From Thermocrinis jamiesonii (GTDB lineage Bacteria; Aquificota; Aquificia; Aquificales; Aquificaceae), in assembly GCF_000702425.1 (NCBI RefSeq), contig NZ_JNIE01000004.1:124001-188000 (forward strand): a stretch of 64,000 nt of DNA, given 5' to 3'. Positions 33,658-42,227 of this stretch are shown piece by piece. The first letter of the stretch is position 1. The number at the start of each line of letters is the position of its first letter. Position numbers and translations under genes: made by a program. A model generated the notes under the pieces. That model was not told the origin of the DNA. It saw only the letters and a program-made list of their open reading frames with translations, and searched no databases.

Positions 33658-34988
33658 ATCAGCATCTCCTCCAAAAATCGTACGTGATGTTTTGCGGTTC
33701 TAAACTCCCTTGTCGCCAACAGTCTTTTGTGAAAATCTATGTTAGTCCGTAGGCTTTCTCCTTCTATGATAAACTCCTCCAAAGCCCTTTTCGCCCGATT
33801 TATGGCTTCTTCTCTGGTTGCGCCCCATACTATGAGTTTGGCAATCAAAGAATCGTAAAAGGGAGGGATCTTGTATCCACAGTAGATATGAGTATCCACT
33901 CTCACGCCCGGACCACCAGGAAGAAAAAGTTTATCTATTCTGCCGGGAAACGGTAAAAAGGTATTGGGGTCCTCCGCATTTATCCTAAACTCTATGGCAT
34001 AACCTTGTTTTTCTAACTTCTTTATGCTGAGCTTTTCCCCCTCTGCTATTCTAATTTGTTCCTTTACTATGTCTATGCCTGTAATCATCTCGGTTACAGG
34101 ATGCTCTACCTGTATCCTTCCATTCATTTCCATAAAGTAAAAGTTTCCCTCTTGATCCATAAGGAACTCTACGGTTCCCGCACCGACATAATTTATTGCC
34201 TTGCAAAACTCTACAGCCATTTCCTCTAAGGTTTTCCTTTGTTCTTCTGTAATGCTTGCGCTTGGTGCTTCCTCTACGAGTTTTTGGTATCTCCTCTGGA
34301 TTGAACACTCCCTTTCCCCCAAGGCTATTACATTTCCATACCTGTCTGCTAGCACTTGCACCTCTATATGTTTGGGATTTACCAAATACTTTTCTATATA
34401 CACCCTATCGTCTCCAAAGGCTGACTTTGACTCCTGCATAGCCAAGGGTAATTTTTCCCTTAGCTCTTTTTCGTCATAAACCACCCTTATGCCCCTTCCA
34501 CCGCCACCGCCCGCAGACTTTATAACCACAGGATACTTTATCTGCTTAGCTATTTCCAAAGCTTTCTGAAAATCTACAGGACCATCGCTTCCGGGAACTA
34601 AAGGAATACCAACCTTCTTAGCAATTTCCTTAGCCTTTATTTTGTCCCCTATAAGCGCCAACGTTTCTGAAGAGGGGCCGATAAAGATCTTATTACTTGC
34701 TTCTACAATCTGGGCAAATTTTGGGTTTTCAGAGAGAAAGCCATAACCGGGATGAACCGCATCCGCAGAAGACACCTCAATGGATGCCATGATCCTTGGA
34801 ATGTCCAAATAGCTCTTTGAAGGCTCTGCAGGACCTATGCATATGCTCTCGTCTGCCAGCTTTACATGCATAGATTCTCTATCCGCTTCCGAATAAACAG
34901 CAACAGACCTTATACCTAACTCTTTGCATGTCCTTATTATCCTTACCGCAATCTCTCCTCTGTTAGCTATCAAAAGCTTTTTAATCAT
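33654..34988 (-). CDS. accC: Biotin carboxylase (acetyl-CoA carboxylase subunit)
   Basis: About 444 residues starting MIKKLLIANRGEIAVRI; an earlier in-frame TTG at 35003 adds five residues and is less likely. It is an ATP-grasp enzyme that carboxylates biotin on its carrier protein. SAGGGGGRGI binds ATP, and EMNGRIQVEHPVTEMITG and the C-terminal LIVWGATREEAI segments are conserved. Related biotin carboxylases in this lineage serve 2-oxoglutarate carboxylase; without the neighbouring partner subunit, AccC is likely but not certain. Confidence 0.83.
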   Translation of the reverse strand: MIKKLLIANRGEIAVRIIRTCKELGIRSVAVYSEADRESMHVKLADESICIGPAEPSKSYLDIPRIMASIEVSSADAVHPGYGFLSENPKFAQIVEASNKIFIGPSSETLALIGDKIKAKEIAKKVGIPLVPGSDGPVDFQKALEIAKQIKYPVVIKSAGGGGGRGIRVVYDEKELREKLPLAMQESKSAFGDDRVYIEKYLVNPKHIEVQVLADRYGNVIALGERECSIQRRYQKLVEEAPSASITEEQRKTLEEMAVEFCKAINYVGAGTVEFLMDQEGNFYFMEMNGRIQVEHPVTEMITGIDIVKEQIRIAEGEKLSIKKLEKQGYAIEFRINAEDPNTFLPFPGRIDKLFLPGGPGVRVDTHIYCGYKIPPFYDSLIAKLIVWGATREEAINRAKRALEEFIIEGESLRTNIDFHKRLLATREFRTAKHHVRFLEEMLI

Positions 34989-35002
34989 TAGAGCTTTATC
35001 CA

Positions 35003-35346
35003 ATTATTCATTCAGTATCGAAGATTTACGCTCCCAAAGCCGAAAAAACTAACCCACTTGCCCACCTTTGCCATCTCCCTTCAATTATAACAGACTTTAA
35101 GGGAGAGAAGCCCCCTGTGAAAGATTTCCCAAGCACTTTGACTGGTTTTTACCAGCCTTTGCTTAGGATTCTTTCCGTTGACCACAGCTTAAACTGAACA
35201 CTTAAAAACATCACTGTGGAATAATTATACTCTGCAGGTTTTCTGCTCTACAACAGAGGAATAAAAGTGGTTTATGGAGCAAGGATAAGGTTGAGGGCTA
35301 TGGAGAGGGCAAGGCTTTTGGACAAAATAGATTTATAATAAACTAT
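35003..35346. other. Non-coding region with repeat module, hairpin and a short relic frame
   Basis: About 340 bp without a supported gene. It holds repeat copy B (35047-35074), a 5-bp hairpin CTGGT-TTTT-ACCAG (35142-35155), a TATACT box near 35226, and a short open stretch ending at 35339 (YSAGFLLYNRGIKVVYGARI, then RLRAMERARLLDKIDL) that could be the tail of a lost gene. A TATAAT at 35334-35339 serves the TonB-like gene. Confidence 0.45.
35047..35074 (-). repeat. Dispersed repeat, copy B (28-nt module)
   Basis: On the minus strand this matches 26 of 28 bases of 19103-19130 (ATGGCAAAGG to GGTTAGTT). The bases after it diverge from the hairpin module seen in copy A, so only one module is shared. 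It lies in the leader region of accC, about 60 nt upstream of its start. Confidence 0.6.
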
Positions 35347-36048
35347 GTGAATAATCCATTAGATAAGGGCAATTTGCTTGAAAAAAGCTTGTATCTTTTT
35401 ATCGCTATCAGTATAAATCTTATCTTGTTTTCTTACCTTTCACTTCACTTAGTAATCAAAGATATAAACACGCAGGTTAGCAAGCCTATAAAACTTTTGT
35501 TGGAAGAGAAGCCAAAGGAGGATGTCTTTAGTTTAATCAAACCTGTCAGTAGTTTAGCTAAAGCTCCATCCCAGAAAACAGTTAATGCGTCTGGCTCAGC
35601 TCCTTTAAAAGCTGAAAGGGGGGATATTCCTATTAGTCCTAAGAAAGAGGAAGAGCAAAACGAGGAGTCCATACTTTCAGAGATAGAAAAGAAAGTGCTT
35701 AGTAAAAAAGCAGGAGCTGATCAAAGTAATGTCAAAGTCGGTGAGCAATTAGGTGAGATAACCGCAAGCATAGTTCAAGGCCATGTAGGCTTTGCAGGTG
35801 GTTCAAGGCAGGTTGTATTTGTCCCACCCTTTCCAAAGATAGCGGTTACTGAACTGCCCTCTACTGTGCAGTTGAAGATCTGGGTGGATCCTTCCGGTAA
35901 AATCTCAAAGGTTGAAATATTAAAAAGAAGCGGTGTGCCAGAGGTGGACAAGTCCATAGTAGATTTTGTAAAAGGTATAAGGTTTGAACCTATTAGAGAT
36001 AATATAATACAAACGGGGATTATGACATTCAGGTTTAAAGGAGGTTAA
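35347..36048 (+). CDS. TonB C-terminal domain protein
   Basis: 233 residues: a membrane anchor (about 15-36), a variable Lys/Glu/Ser-rich periplasmic linker, and a TonB C-terminal domain (about 145-233, with [20 protein letters not shown] and [15 protein letters not shown]). It could energise outer-membrane transport or, like many orphan TonB-domain proteins, act in envelope assembly. No ExbB/ExbD or receptor is adjacent. The GTG start is 7 nt after a TATAAT, consistent with a leaderless mRNA. Confidence 0.82.
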   Translation: MNNPLDKGNLLEKSLYLFIAISINLILFSYLSLHLVIKDINTQVSKPIKLLLEEKPKEDVFSLIKPVSSLAKAPSQKTVNASGSAPLKAERGDIPISPKKEEEQNEESILSEIEKKVLSKKAGADQSNVKVGEQLGEITASIVQGHVGFAGGSRQVVFVPPFPKIAVTELPSTVQLKIWVDPSGKISKVEILKRSGVPEVDKSIVDFVKGIRFEPIRDNIIQTGIMTFRFKGG

Positions 36049-36052
36049 AAGT

Positions 36053-36850
36053 ATGATAGGCAAGTTGGTGAGATTGGAAAGGATCATAAATAGGGAAACG
36101 GGTAAGACGATTATAGTGCCCATGGATCACGGAGTAAGTTCTGGTCCTATAGAAGGTATAACGGACATAAAAAAGGCTGTGGATGATGTAGCCGAAGGCG
36201 GAGCTAATGCGGTAGTCTTACACAAAGGCATGGTAAAGGTAGGCCACAGGGGTCGTGGTAAAGATATTGGGCTTATAGTCCATCTTTCTGCATCCACAGA
36301 CTGGGCTCCAACTAAGAATGACAAGACCCTTGTTTGCACTGTGGAGGAAGCTATAAAGCTTGGAGCAGATGCGGTCTCTATTCATGTAAACTTGGGAGCA
36401 GACTTAGAAAGGGAGATGCTAAGAGACTTTGGTTTTGTATCCAGAGTTTGTGAAGAGTGGGGTATGCCCCTTTTGGCTATGGTCTATGGAAGGGGAAAGG
36501 ACATGAACCAGTATGACCCTAAGGTAGTTGCTCACTGTGCAAGGATAGGGGCCGAGTTGGGGGCGGACATAGTTAAGGTTCCATACACGGGCTCACCAGA
36601 AACGTTTTATAAGGTAGTGGAAGGTTGTCCTGTGCCCGTGGTGATAGCGGGTGGTCCAAAGATGAAAACAGAGAGAGAGGTTTTGGAAATGGTCTATGGA
36701 GCCATGCAGGCTGGAGCAAAGGGCTTATCTATTGGAAGGAACGTCTTTCAGGCTAAGGACAGGGTAAAGATGGTAAGGGCTCTGTATGAGTTGGTTCATA
36801 AAAATGGCTCTGTAGAGCAGGCATTGAGCATACTGGAAGGAGGTGAATAG
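36053..36850 (+). CDS. DeoC/FbaB-family class I aldolase, ADTH-synthase-like
   Basis: 265 residues of the DhnA/archaeal class I aldolase group. The Schiff-base lysine is probably K175 in [16 protein letters not shown], with D25 in [11 protein letters not shown] and Y145 in AMVYGRG. Closest in character to 2-amino-3,7-dideoxy-D-threo-hept-6-ulosonate synthase (aroA', alternative entry to aromatic amino acids); archaeal-type fructose-bisphosphate aldolase is the alternative. AAGGAGGT precedes the ATG. It is immediately followed by fabI. Confidence 0.7.
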   Translation: MIGKLVRLERIINRETGKTIIVPMDHGVSSGPIEGITDIKKAVDDVAEGGANAVVLHKGMVKVGHRGRGKDIGLIVHLSASTDWAPTKNDKTLVCTVEEAIKLGADAVSIHVNLGADLEREMLRDFGFVSRVCEEWGMPLLAMVYGRGKDMNQYDPKVVAHCARIGAELGADIVKVPYTGSPETFYKVVEGCPVPVVIAGGPKMKTEREVLEMVYGAMQAGAKGLSIGRNVFQAKDRVKMVRALYELVHKNGSVEQALSILEGGE

Positions 36851-37675
36851 ATGGGTCTTCTATCGGGTAAGAGGGCTTTAATAACAGGTATAGCAAATGA
36901 GAGAAGTATAGCTTATGGCATAGCCAAGTCTTTCCACAGAGAAGGTGCCCAGATGGCTTTTACCTACGCCAACGAAAAACTTAAAAAGAGGGTGGAAGAT
37001 ATTGCCAAGGAATTTGGCAGTGAGCTTGTGTTTGAGTGTGATGTGTCAAAGGATGAGCATATACTTGCTTTGAAGGATTGGCTACAAAAGGAGTGGGGAA
37101 GCTTGGACATAATAGTCCATTCCATAGCTTATGCTCCAAAGGAAGAGTTTAAAGGTGGTGTAATAGATACTTCAAGGGAAGGGTTTAAAGTCGCAATGGA
37201 CGTGTCCGTATACTCACTGATAGCTTTAACAAAAGCACTGCTTCCTTTGATGGAGGGAAGAAACGGTAGTATTATAACCTTGTCTTATTATGGAGCGGAA
37301 AAGGTGGTTCCCCATTACAACGTTATGGGTATAGCAAAGGCTGCTCTTGAATGCACAGTCAGGTATTTAGCCTACGATATAGCAAAGTATGGACATAGGA
37401 TAAACGCCATATCGGCAGGTCCTATAAAGACCCTTGCCGCATACAGCATTACTGGCTTTCACCTACTTATGGAGCATACCACAAAGGTAAATCCGTTTGG
37501 AAAGGCTATTACCATAGATGACGTAGGGGATACTGCGGTTTTCCTCTGTAGCGATTGGGCAAGAGCTATAACCGGAGAGGTTGTGCATGTAGACAATGGA
37601 TACCACATAATGGGTGTGTTTGGGAGGGAAGAGGAGATCAAGAAAGAGGTTTTTGGTAAAAAAACAGAGTTGTGA
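36851..37675 (+). CDS. fabI: Enoyl-ACP reductase FabI
   Basis: 274 residues, a short-chain dehydrogenase fold. It reduces trans-2-enoyl-ACP with NAD(P)H in fatty-acid elongation. FabI hallmarks are GIANERSIAYGIA at the N-terminus and the Y146/Y156/K163 set (TLSYYGAE and HYNVMGIAK) at the same numbering as E. coli FabI. It starts one base after the aldolase-gene stop. Confidence 0.94.
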   Translation: MGLLSGKRALITGIANERSIAYGIAKSFHREGAQMAFTYANEKLKKRVEDIAKEFGSELVFECDVSKDEHILALKDWLQKEWGSLDIIVHSIAYAPKEEFKGGVIDTSREGFKVAMDVSVYSLIALTKALLPLMEGRNGSIITLSYYGAEKVVPHYNVMGIAKAALECTVRYLAYDIAKYGHRINAISAGPIKTLAAYSITGFHLLMEHTTKVNPFGKAITIDDVGDTAVFLCSDWARAITGEVVHVDNGYHIMGVFGREEEIKKEVFGKKTEL

Positions 37676-37700
37676 ATACTTAGGGTAGTGCTGAGTAGTT

Positions 37701-37817
37701 ACTGTTTCCTGACCTGCCTACCAATGGTGGAAACCATGTGGAACAGTTTTAGGAAAAGGTTAGTTCCATTAGAGGTTGGGGGGATGTTTCGATGAGAAAC
37801 TTTTTCGAACAACCTCT
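37701..37817 (+). repeat. Structured leader / repeat copy C over the endonuclease V start
   Basis: Two structures in the gap between fabI and endonuclease V. First, ACTGTT (37701-37706) pairs with AACAGT (37742-37747) around a hairpin ATGGT-GGAA-ACCAT (37724-37737). Second, the family hairpin: outer stem AGAGGTTG (37771-37778) with CAACCTCT (37810-37817), inner stem GTTTC/GAAAC (37786-37800) with loop GATGA. The endonuclease V ATG (37792) is inside that loop. Against copy A, the inner stem differs by compensatory changes. Confidence 0.6.
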
Positions 37818-38451
37818 GGAGAAGATACAGATAGAGTGTTCAAAAAAGGTCGTGCTTAAGGATAACTTCAAAAAGTTAGAACTTATAGGTGGCATAGACT
37901 TAACCTTTGAGAGTTTAAAGGATACTCCCACAAGGGCATGGGCATGTCTTGTGGTAATAGAGCTGAAGACTTTAAAGCCCGTATATTACAAGGTTGTGGA
38001 AGGTATTGTAGATTTTCCTTACATTCCAACCTTTTTGGCCTTTAGGGAAATGCCCCTTATGCTTGAGCTATACAAACAGGCAGAAGTGAAGGCAGACGTC
38101 TATTTTATAGACGGTCAGGGAGTAGCCCATCCGCGAGGTTGCGGAATAGCATCTCACTTTGGTGTGGAGACGGGAGAACCTACCGTGGGAGTAGCAAAAA
38201 GCAAACTTGTAGGATATGCAAAAGATCCAAGCTGGAAAAAAGGTAGTTATCATTACATGACTTATAAGGGGAAAGTTGTGGGGGCAGTTGTTAGGACAAA
38301 GGATTATGCAGAGCCTATATATGTATCTGCCGGAAATAACATAAGCTTAAACACCGCTATAGAGCTCGTTTTGAGAACATCCATCTATCGTATCCCTGAA
38401 CCTACCAGACTGGCACACAACTATTTGCAAAGGATAAGGAAAGAAGCATGA
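37792..38451 (+). CDS. nfi: Endonuclease V
   Basis: 219 residues. A repair endonuclease cutting next to deoxyinosine, useful against heat-driven adenine deamination. Metal-binding acidic residues are D36 (GGIDLTFE), E86 (FLAFREMP) and D107 ([20 protein letters not shown]), with the wedge motif PYIP (76-79). The start codon lies in the loop of a conserved hairpin, so translation may depend on RNA folding. It is coupled to plsC (ATGA overlap). Confidence 0.92.
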   Translation: MRNFFEQPLEKIQIECSKKVVLKDNFKKLELIGGIDLTFESLKDTPTRAWACLVVIELKTLKPVYYKVVEGIVDFPYIPTFLAFREMPLMLELYKQAEVKADVYFIDGQGVAHPRGCGIASHFGVETGEPTVGVAKSKLVGYAKDPSWKKGSYHYMTYKGKVVGAVVRTKDYAEPIYVSAGNNISLNTAIELVLRTSIYRIPEPTRLAHNYLQRIRKEA

Positions 38452-39074
38452 AGAAACACAAGTGCATAAACAGTTTTTTAGCCAACCGCATATTATCACC
38501 CCTTTGTCCTTTTGTTAAGCCCCTCTTTAAAAAAGTGTTTAGAATAGAGGTGGTAGGTTTGGAAAATGTGCCTTCTGAAGCTTGTATTGTAGCATCCAAT
38601 CACAGGAGTCACTTGGATCCACCAGTTCTGAACGCAGTATTCCCTGAACCTTTAATTTTCATCGCAAAGGAAGAGCTTTTTAAAGTTCCATTACTTGGAA
38701 AACTTCTGCCCCACATGGGTGCAATTCCGGTCAAAAGAGGTTCAGGTGATATGCAAGCCTTAGAGCTATCTCTTAGCTTCTTAGAGAAGGGTTGTAAAGT
38801 GTGCATATTTCCAGAAGGTTCAAGGGCAAACCCCGGGGAATTTCTGAGACCAAAGCTCGGCGTGGGTATCTTAGCCATAAAAAGCAAAAAACAAGTTTTG
38901 CCGGTCTATATAGACGGGACAGATAAAGTAATGCCAAGGGGCAAAAGCTTTCCAAAGCCCGGTCCTACCATAAGGGTAATAATAGGAAAACCCAAAGATT
39001 ACTCTAAGGAAACCAACTACAAAGAAGTAGCTATCAAGATAATGGAGGAGATAAAAACCTTGAGTAAGTTATAA
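38448..39074 (+). CDS. plsC: 1-acyl-sn-glycerol-3-phosphate acyltransferase
   Basis: 208 residues of the PlsC family. The catalytic H-x4-D motif is in [11 protein letters not shown], and the acceptor-binding [12 protein letters not shown] is present about 75 residues later. It makes phosphatidic acid from lysophosphatidic acid at the membrane. It overlaps the endonuclease V stop by 4 bp. Confidence 0.88.
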   Translation: MKKHKCINSFLANRILSPLCPFVKPLFKKVFRIEVVGLENVPSEACIVASNHRSHLDPPVLNAVFPEPLIFIAKEELFKVPLLGKLLPHMGAIPVKRGSGDMQALELSLSFLEKGCKVCIFPEGSRANPGEFLRPKLGVGILAIKSKKQVLPVYIDGTDKVMPRGKSFPKPGPTIRVIIGKPKDYSKETNYKEVAIKIMEEIKTLSKL

Positions 39075-39081
39075 TTTGTTT

Positions 39082-40047
39082 GTGCAGATTTTAGTTACGG
39101 GTTGTGCGGGATTTATTGGTTGGGCTGTTGCAAAAAGGCTGTTGGAAGAAGGACACAAAGTAATAGGCGTAGATAACTTAAACAGCTATTACGATGTAAG
39201 GCTAAAGCACTACAGACTGGAAGACCTCAGAAGTTATAGAGATTTCAAGTTCTTCCAATTGGACATAGAGGACTACGGAAAGTTAAAAGAAGTGTTTAAG
39301 AATTACCGCTTTGATGCGGTTATCAACGAGGCTGCAAGGGCAGGAGTGAGGGCTTCTATAGAAGATCCCTTTGTTTATATGACAACAAACGCAAACGGCA
39401 CGCTAAATTTGTTGGAATTGTGTAAAAACTATGGTATTTCTAAGTTTGTTTTGGCTTCCACCTCTTCCCTTTATGCAGGACAGCCTATGCCCTTCAAAGA
39501 AGACCTTCCTGTGAATACACCTATCTCCCCTTACGCAGCTTCCAAAAAGGCAGCGGAAGTTATAGCCTACACATACCATTACCTTTACGGAATTGATGTT
39601 TCTATCCTGAGATACTTTACCGTCTATGGTCCTGCTGGAAGGCCCGATATGAGCGTTTTTAGATTTATAAAGTGGATAATGGAAGACTCTTCTTTGGAAG
39701 TTTTTGGCGATGGTAGTCAAAGCAGGGATTTCACTTACATAGAAGATATTGCAGAAGGAACCATTCTGGCATTAAAGCCCTTGGGTTATCAGATAATAAA
39801 TCTTGGAAACAACAAACCCCACAGTTTGCTGGAGATGATAAGTTTGGTGGAGCGATTTACTGGGAAAAAGGCTAAGATAGAAAATAGGGAATTTCACAAG
39901 GCGGACATGAAAGCAACCTGGGCAGACATAACTAAGGCAAAAGAGCTTTTGGGATGGCAACCTAAGACTTCTTTGGAGGAGGGAATAGAAAAGACAGTGG
40001 ATTGGTTTAAGAAAAACTGGCACTGGCTTAAAGAGGTTAAACTTTGA
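39082..40047 (+). CDS. NAD-dependent sugar epimerase, UDP-glucuronate 4-epimerase-like
   Basis: An extended SDR enzyme of about 321 residues with the NAD-binding GCAGFIG and the catalytic SPYAASKKAAE (YxxxK). The NSYYDVRLKHYRLEDL segment is typical of UDP-glucuronate 4-epimerases. It probably supplies UDP-galacturonate for surface polysaccharide. GTG at 39082 is preferred over TTG at 39076; a TATAAT (39070-39075) lies just before it. It overlaps galE by 4 bp. Confidence 0.78.
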   Translation: MQILVTGCAGFIGWAVAKRLLEEGHKVIGVDNLNSYYDVRLKHYRLEDLRSYRDFKFFQLDIEDYGKLKEVFKNYRFDAVINEAARAGVRASIEDPFVYMTTNANGTLNLLELCKNYGISKFVLASTSSLYAGQPMPFKEDLPVNTPISPYAASKKAAEVIAYTYHYLYGIDVSILRYFTVYGPAGRPDMSVFRFIKWIMEDSSLEVFGDGSQSRDFTYIEDIAEGTILALKPLGYQIINLGNNKPHSLLEMISLVERFTGKKAKIENREFHKADMKATWADITKAKELLGWQPKTSLEEGIEKTVDWFKKNWHWLKEVKL

Positions 40048-41027
40048 AGATTTTGGTAACTGGTGGAGCGGGATATATAGGCTCCCACATGGTAAAGCTT
40101 TTGGTGGAAAAGGGTTACGATGTTCTGACTTTTGATAATCTTTCCAACGGATATGAGTGGGCTGTGGTAAATAGGAAGTTGATAGTGGGGGATCTTTTAA
40201 ACTACAAGCTGTTGGAAGAGGTGCTTTTAGATTACAAACCCCACGCGGTAATGCACTTTGCAGCAAAGGTATCTGTTCCAGAAAGTGTGGAAAAACCTCT
40301 GCTCTACTATGAAAACAACTTTTGTGGAACCTTGAACCTTTTACAGGCAATGAAAAGGTCAAACATCAAGCTTCTTATCTTTTCTTCCACCGCAGCGGTC
40401 TATGGCATACCAAAGGAGGTGCCAGTTAAAGAACATAGCCCTACACACCCCATAAGCCCTTACGGATGGAGCAAGCTTTTTTCAGAACAAGCCATAAAGG
40501 ACTTTTCAAAGGCTGAAGGTATAAAGTATGGCATACTCAGATACTTCAACGTAGCAGGCGCAGACCCAGAAGGAAAGATAGGACAGGTTAGCAAAAACCC
40601 AACCCATCTTATCCTTAGGGCCCTAAAGACCGCAAAAGGCGAGCTTCCTCATCTTGAGGTTTATGGAACAGATTATCCTACTCCCGATGGGACCTGCATA
40701 AGGGATTACATACACGTTATGGACCTGTGTCAAGCCCACTTGGACGTGCTAAACTACCTTATGAACGGTGGAGAGAGTGAGGTGTTTAACGTAGGTTATG
40801 GAAGAGGTTACTCTGTTCTTGAAGTGATAGAGGCGGTAAAGAAAGTGACTGGCGTGGATTTTAAGGTGGTTACCGCACAAAGAAGAGCAGGAGATCCACC
40901 AGAGATAGTGGCGGATCCCTCTAAGCTTAAGCAGTTAGTAGGTTGGAAGCCCGTATACGACGACCTTCACTACATAATAAAAACCGCATGGGATTGGGAA
41001 AGATCTTGTGATAAACTATGTATTTGA
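40044..41027 (+). CDS. galE: UDP-glucose 4-epimerase
   Basis: 327 residues. NAD-binding GGAGYIGSH, catalytic YGWSK and the GalE marker DYPTPDGTCIRDYIHVMDL are all present. It interconverts UDP-glucose and UDP-galactose. The TTG start overlaps the preceding epimerase stop, so the two nucleotide-sugar enzymes form a pair feeding LPS or capsule synthesis. Confidence 0.93.
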   Translation: MKILVTGGAGYIGSHMVKLLVEKGYDVLTFDNLSNGYEWAVVNRKLIVGDLLNYKLLEEVLLDYKPHAVMHFAAKVSVPESVEKPLLYYENNFCGTLNLLQAMKRSNIKLLIFSSTAAVYGIPKEVPVKEHSPTHPISPYGWSKLFSEQAIKDFSKAEGIKYGILRYFNVAGADPEGKIGQVSKNPTHLILRALKTAKGELPHLEVYGTDYPTPDGTCIRDYIHVMDLCQAHLDVLNYLMNGGESEVFNVGYGRGYSVLEVIEAVKKVTGVDFKVVTAQRRAGDPPEIVADPSKLKQLVGWKPVYDDLHYIIKTAWDWERSCDKLCI

Positions 41028-41045
41028 GCTTTTTGGGAGTATAGA

Positions 41046-41528
41046 ATGGAGCCTTTGGGGGACAAGTTTAGAGCGCTGGCTGAGGCTATAGAAAGAGAAT
41101 CTGTACTCGTGCATAGAGCCGCACTAATAGACGGATATAGAGATATATACAAGTATTCTACATTTGGTATAGACAAGTTGATAAAAAAAGCTGCTGAGTA
41201 TGGAGGGAAAAAGGGGGCAAAGATACTAAAGGAAAGGTACGGAGTATATACAGATAGGTTGGATGAAGCTTTGGAGATGCTTACCGTGATAGCGGAATCT
41301 TCTAGGCTTATAGAGGTGTTTGAGTTTGACGTGGAAGCTAAGGAAATAAGAGTGGAAGGGTCCATATTGGTGGAGGCGGTAGGTAAAAGCAGTAAGCCTG
41401 TCTGCGAGCCAATGGCTGGTTTCTTTGCAGGTTTTTTGAGTGAACTTTTGGAGAAAAAAATAGACGTTAAAGAAACAAAGTGCGCTGCACAGGGACACGA
41501 AAGGTGCGTGTTTAAAATATCTATATGA
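41046..41528 (+). CDS. V4R (4-vinyl-reductase-type) domain protein
   Basis: 160 residues. The C-terminal part has the V4R signature: EPMAGFFAGFLSELLEKKID followed by ETKCAAQGHERCVFKI with paired cysteines. V4R domains bind small hydrophobic or aromatic molecules and often sit in sensor proteins. The N-terminal half is helical with no recognised domain. It overlaps yjbQ by 4 bp. Role unknown. Confidence 0.72.
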   Translation: MEPLGDKFRALAEAIERESVLVHRAALIDGYRDIYKYSTFGIDKLIKKAAEYGGKKGAKILKERYGVYTDRLDEALEMLTVIAESSRLIEVFEFDVEAKEIRVEGSILVEAVGKSSKPVCEPMAGFFAGFLSELLEKKIDVKETKCAAQGHERCVFKISI

Positions 41529-41923
41529 GCTTGCTTAGGGTAAAGACTACGAAAAAAACAAGTATTGTTAACATAACTCCCTTAGTTAAAGAGGAGGTAA
41601 AAAAGTCCGGCGTAAAATCTGGGTTGTGTTTGATTTATGTGCCCCACACCACCTGTGCGGTCTTCATAAACGAAGGAGCAGATCCTGATGTGGTAAGAGA
41701 CATAACCTATATGTTAGAAAAGCTTATACCTTGGGACGATAAAAACTATGCCCATGCGGAAGGTAACTCTGCAGCTCACATAAGAAGCTCTATCATAGGC
41801 AATTCAAGGATAGTCCCCATAGAGGGCGGGGAACTAATGCTTGGAACTTGGGAATCTATATTCTTGGCGGAGTTTGACGGTCCAAGGGAAAGAAAGGTTA
41901 TAATAAAGATTATAGAATGCTAA
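41525..41923 (+). CDS. YjbQ/UPF0047 family protein
   Basis: 132 residues of the YjbQ family. It shows VPHTTCAVFINEGADPDV and the histidine-containing HAEGNSAAHIRSSIIG segments. It has been described as a secondary thiamine-phosphate synthase by suppression of thiE mutants; the native role is uncertain. It overlaps both neighbours and lies between the V4R gene and gatC. Confidence 0.9.
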   Translation: MSLLRVKTTKKTSIVNITPLVKEEVKKSGVKSGLCLIYVPHTTCAVFINEGADPDVVRDITYMLEKLIPWDDKNYAHAEGNSAAHIRSSIIGNSRIVPIEGGELMLGTWESIFLAEFDGPRERKVIIKIIEC

Positions 41924-42201
41924 GTAAAGAAGTGGTTGAAAAAGTAGCGCAGTTGGCTAAGTTAAAGCTAACGGAAGAGGAAAAGGAAACCTTGAGCAAG
42001 CAGTTGTTGGATATTATAGAATTTGTCAATCAGCTCAATCAGGTGGATACGGAACAAATAGAAGGCTTTGAAAATCCTCCGGAAGGAACCTTTCTAAGGG
42101 AAGATGTGCCCCAAAATCCCTTACCGCGAGAGAAAGCTCTCATGAATGCTCCTGAAAAGGAAAATGGATTTTTCGTAGTTCCAAGAATACTTGAAGTTTA
42201 G
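41917..42201 (+). CDS. gatC: Asp-tRNA(Asn)/Glu-tRNA(Gln) amidotransferase subunit C
   Basis: 94 residues, the small subunit linking GatA and GatB in the transamidation route to Asn-tRNA and Gln-tRNA. It begins with the typical [18 protein letters not shown] and ends with [13 protein letters not shown]. gatA and gatB are not in the window. It overlaps yjbQ by 7 bp. Confidence 0.92.
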   Translation: MLSKEVVEKVAQLAKLKLTEEEKETLSKQLLDIIEFVNQLNQVDTEQIEGFENPPEGTFLREDVPQNPLPREKALMNAPEKENGFFVVPRILEV

Positions 42202-42227
42202 CTTGGGAGGTATTAAGATTTAAAGCT

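Noticed and set aside
37676-37791. IS200/IS605 element remnant before nfi
   Set aside because: Hairpins resemble such ends in a general way, but no transposase-coding sequence or target signature could be identified, so it is kept only as a repeat.
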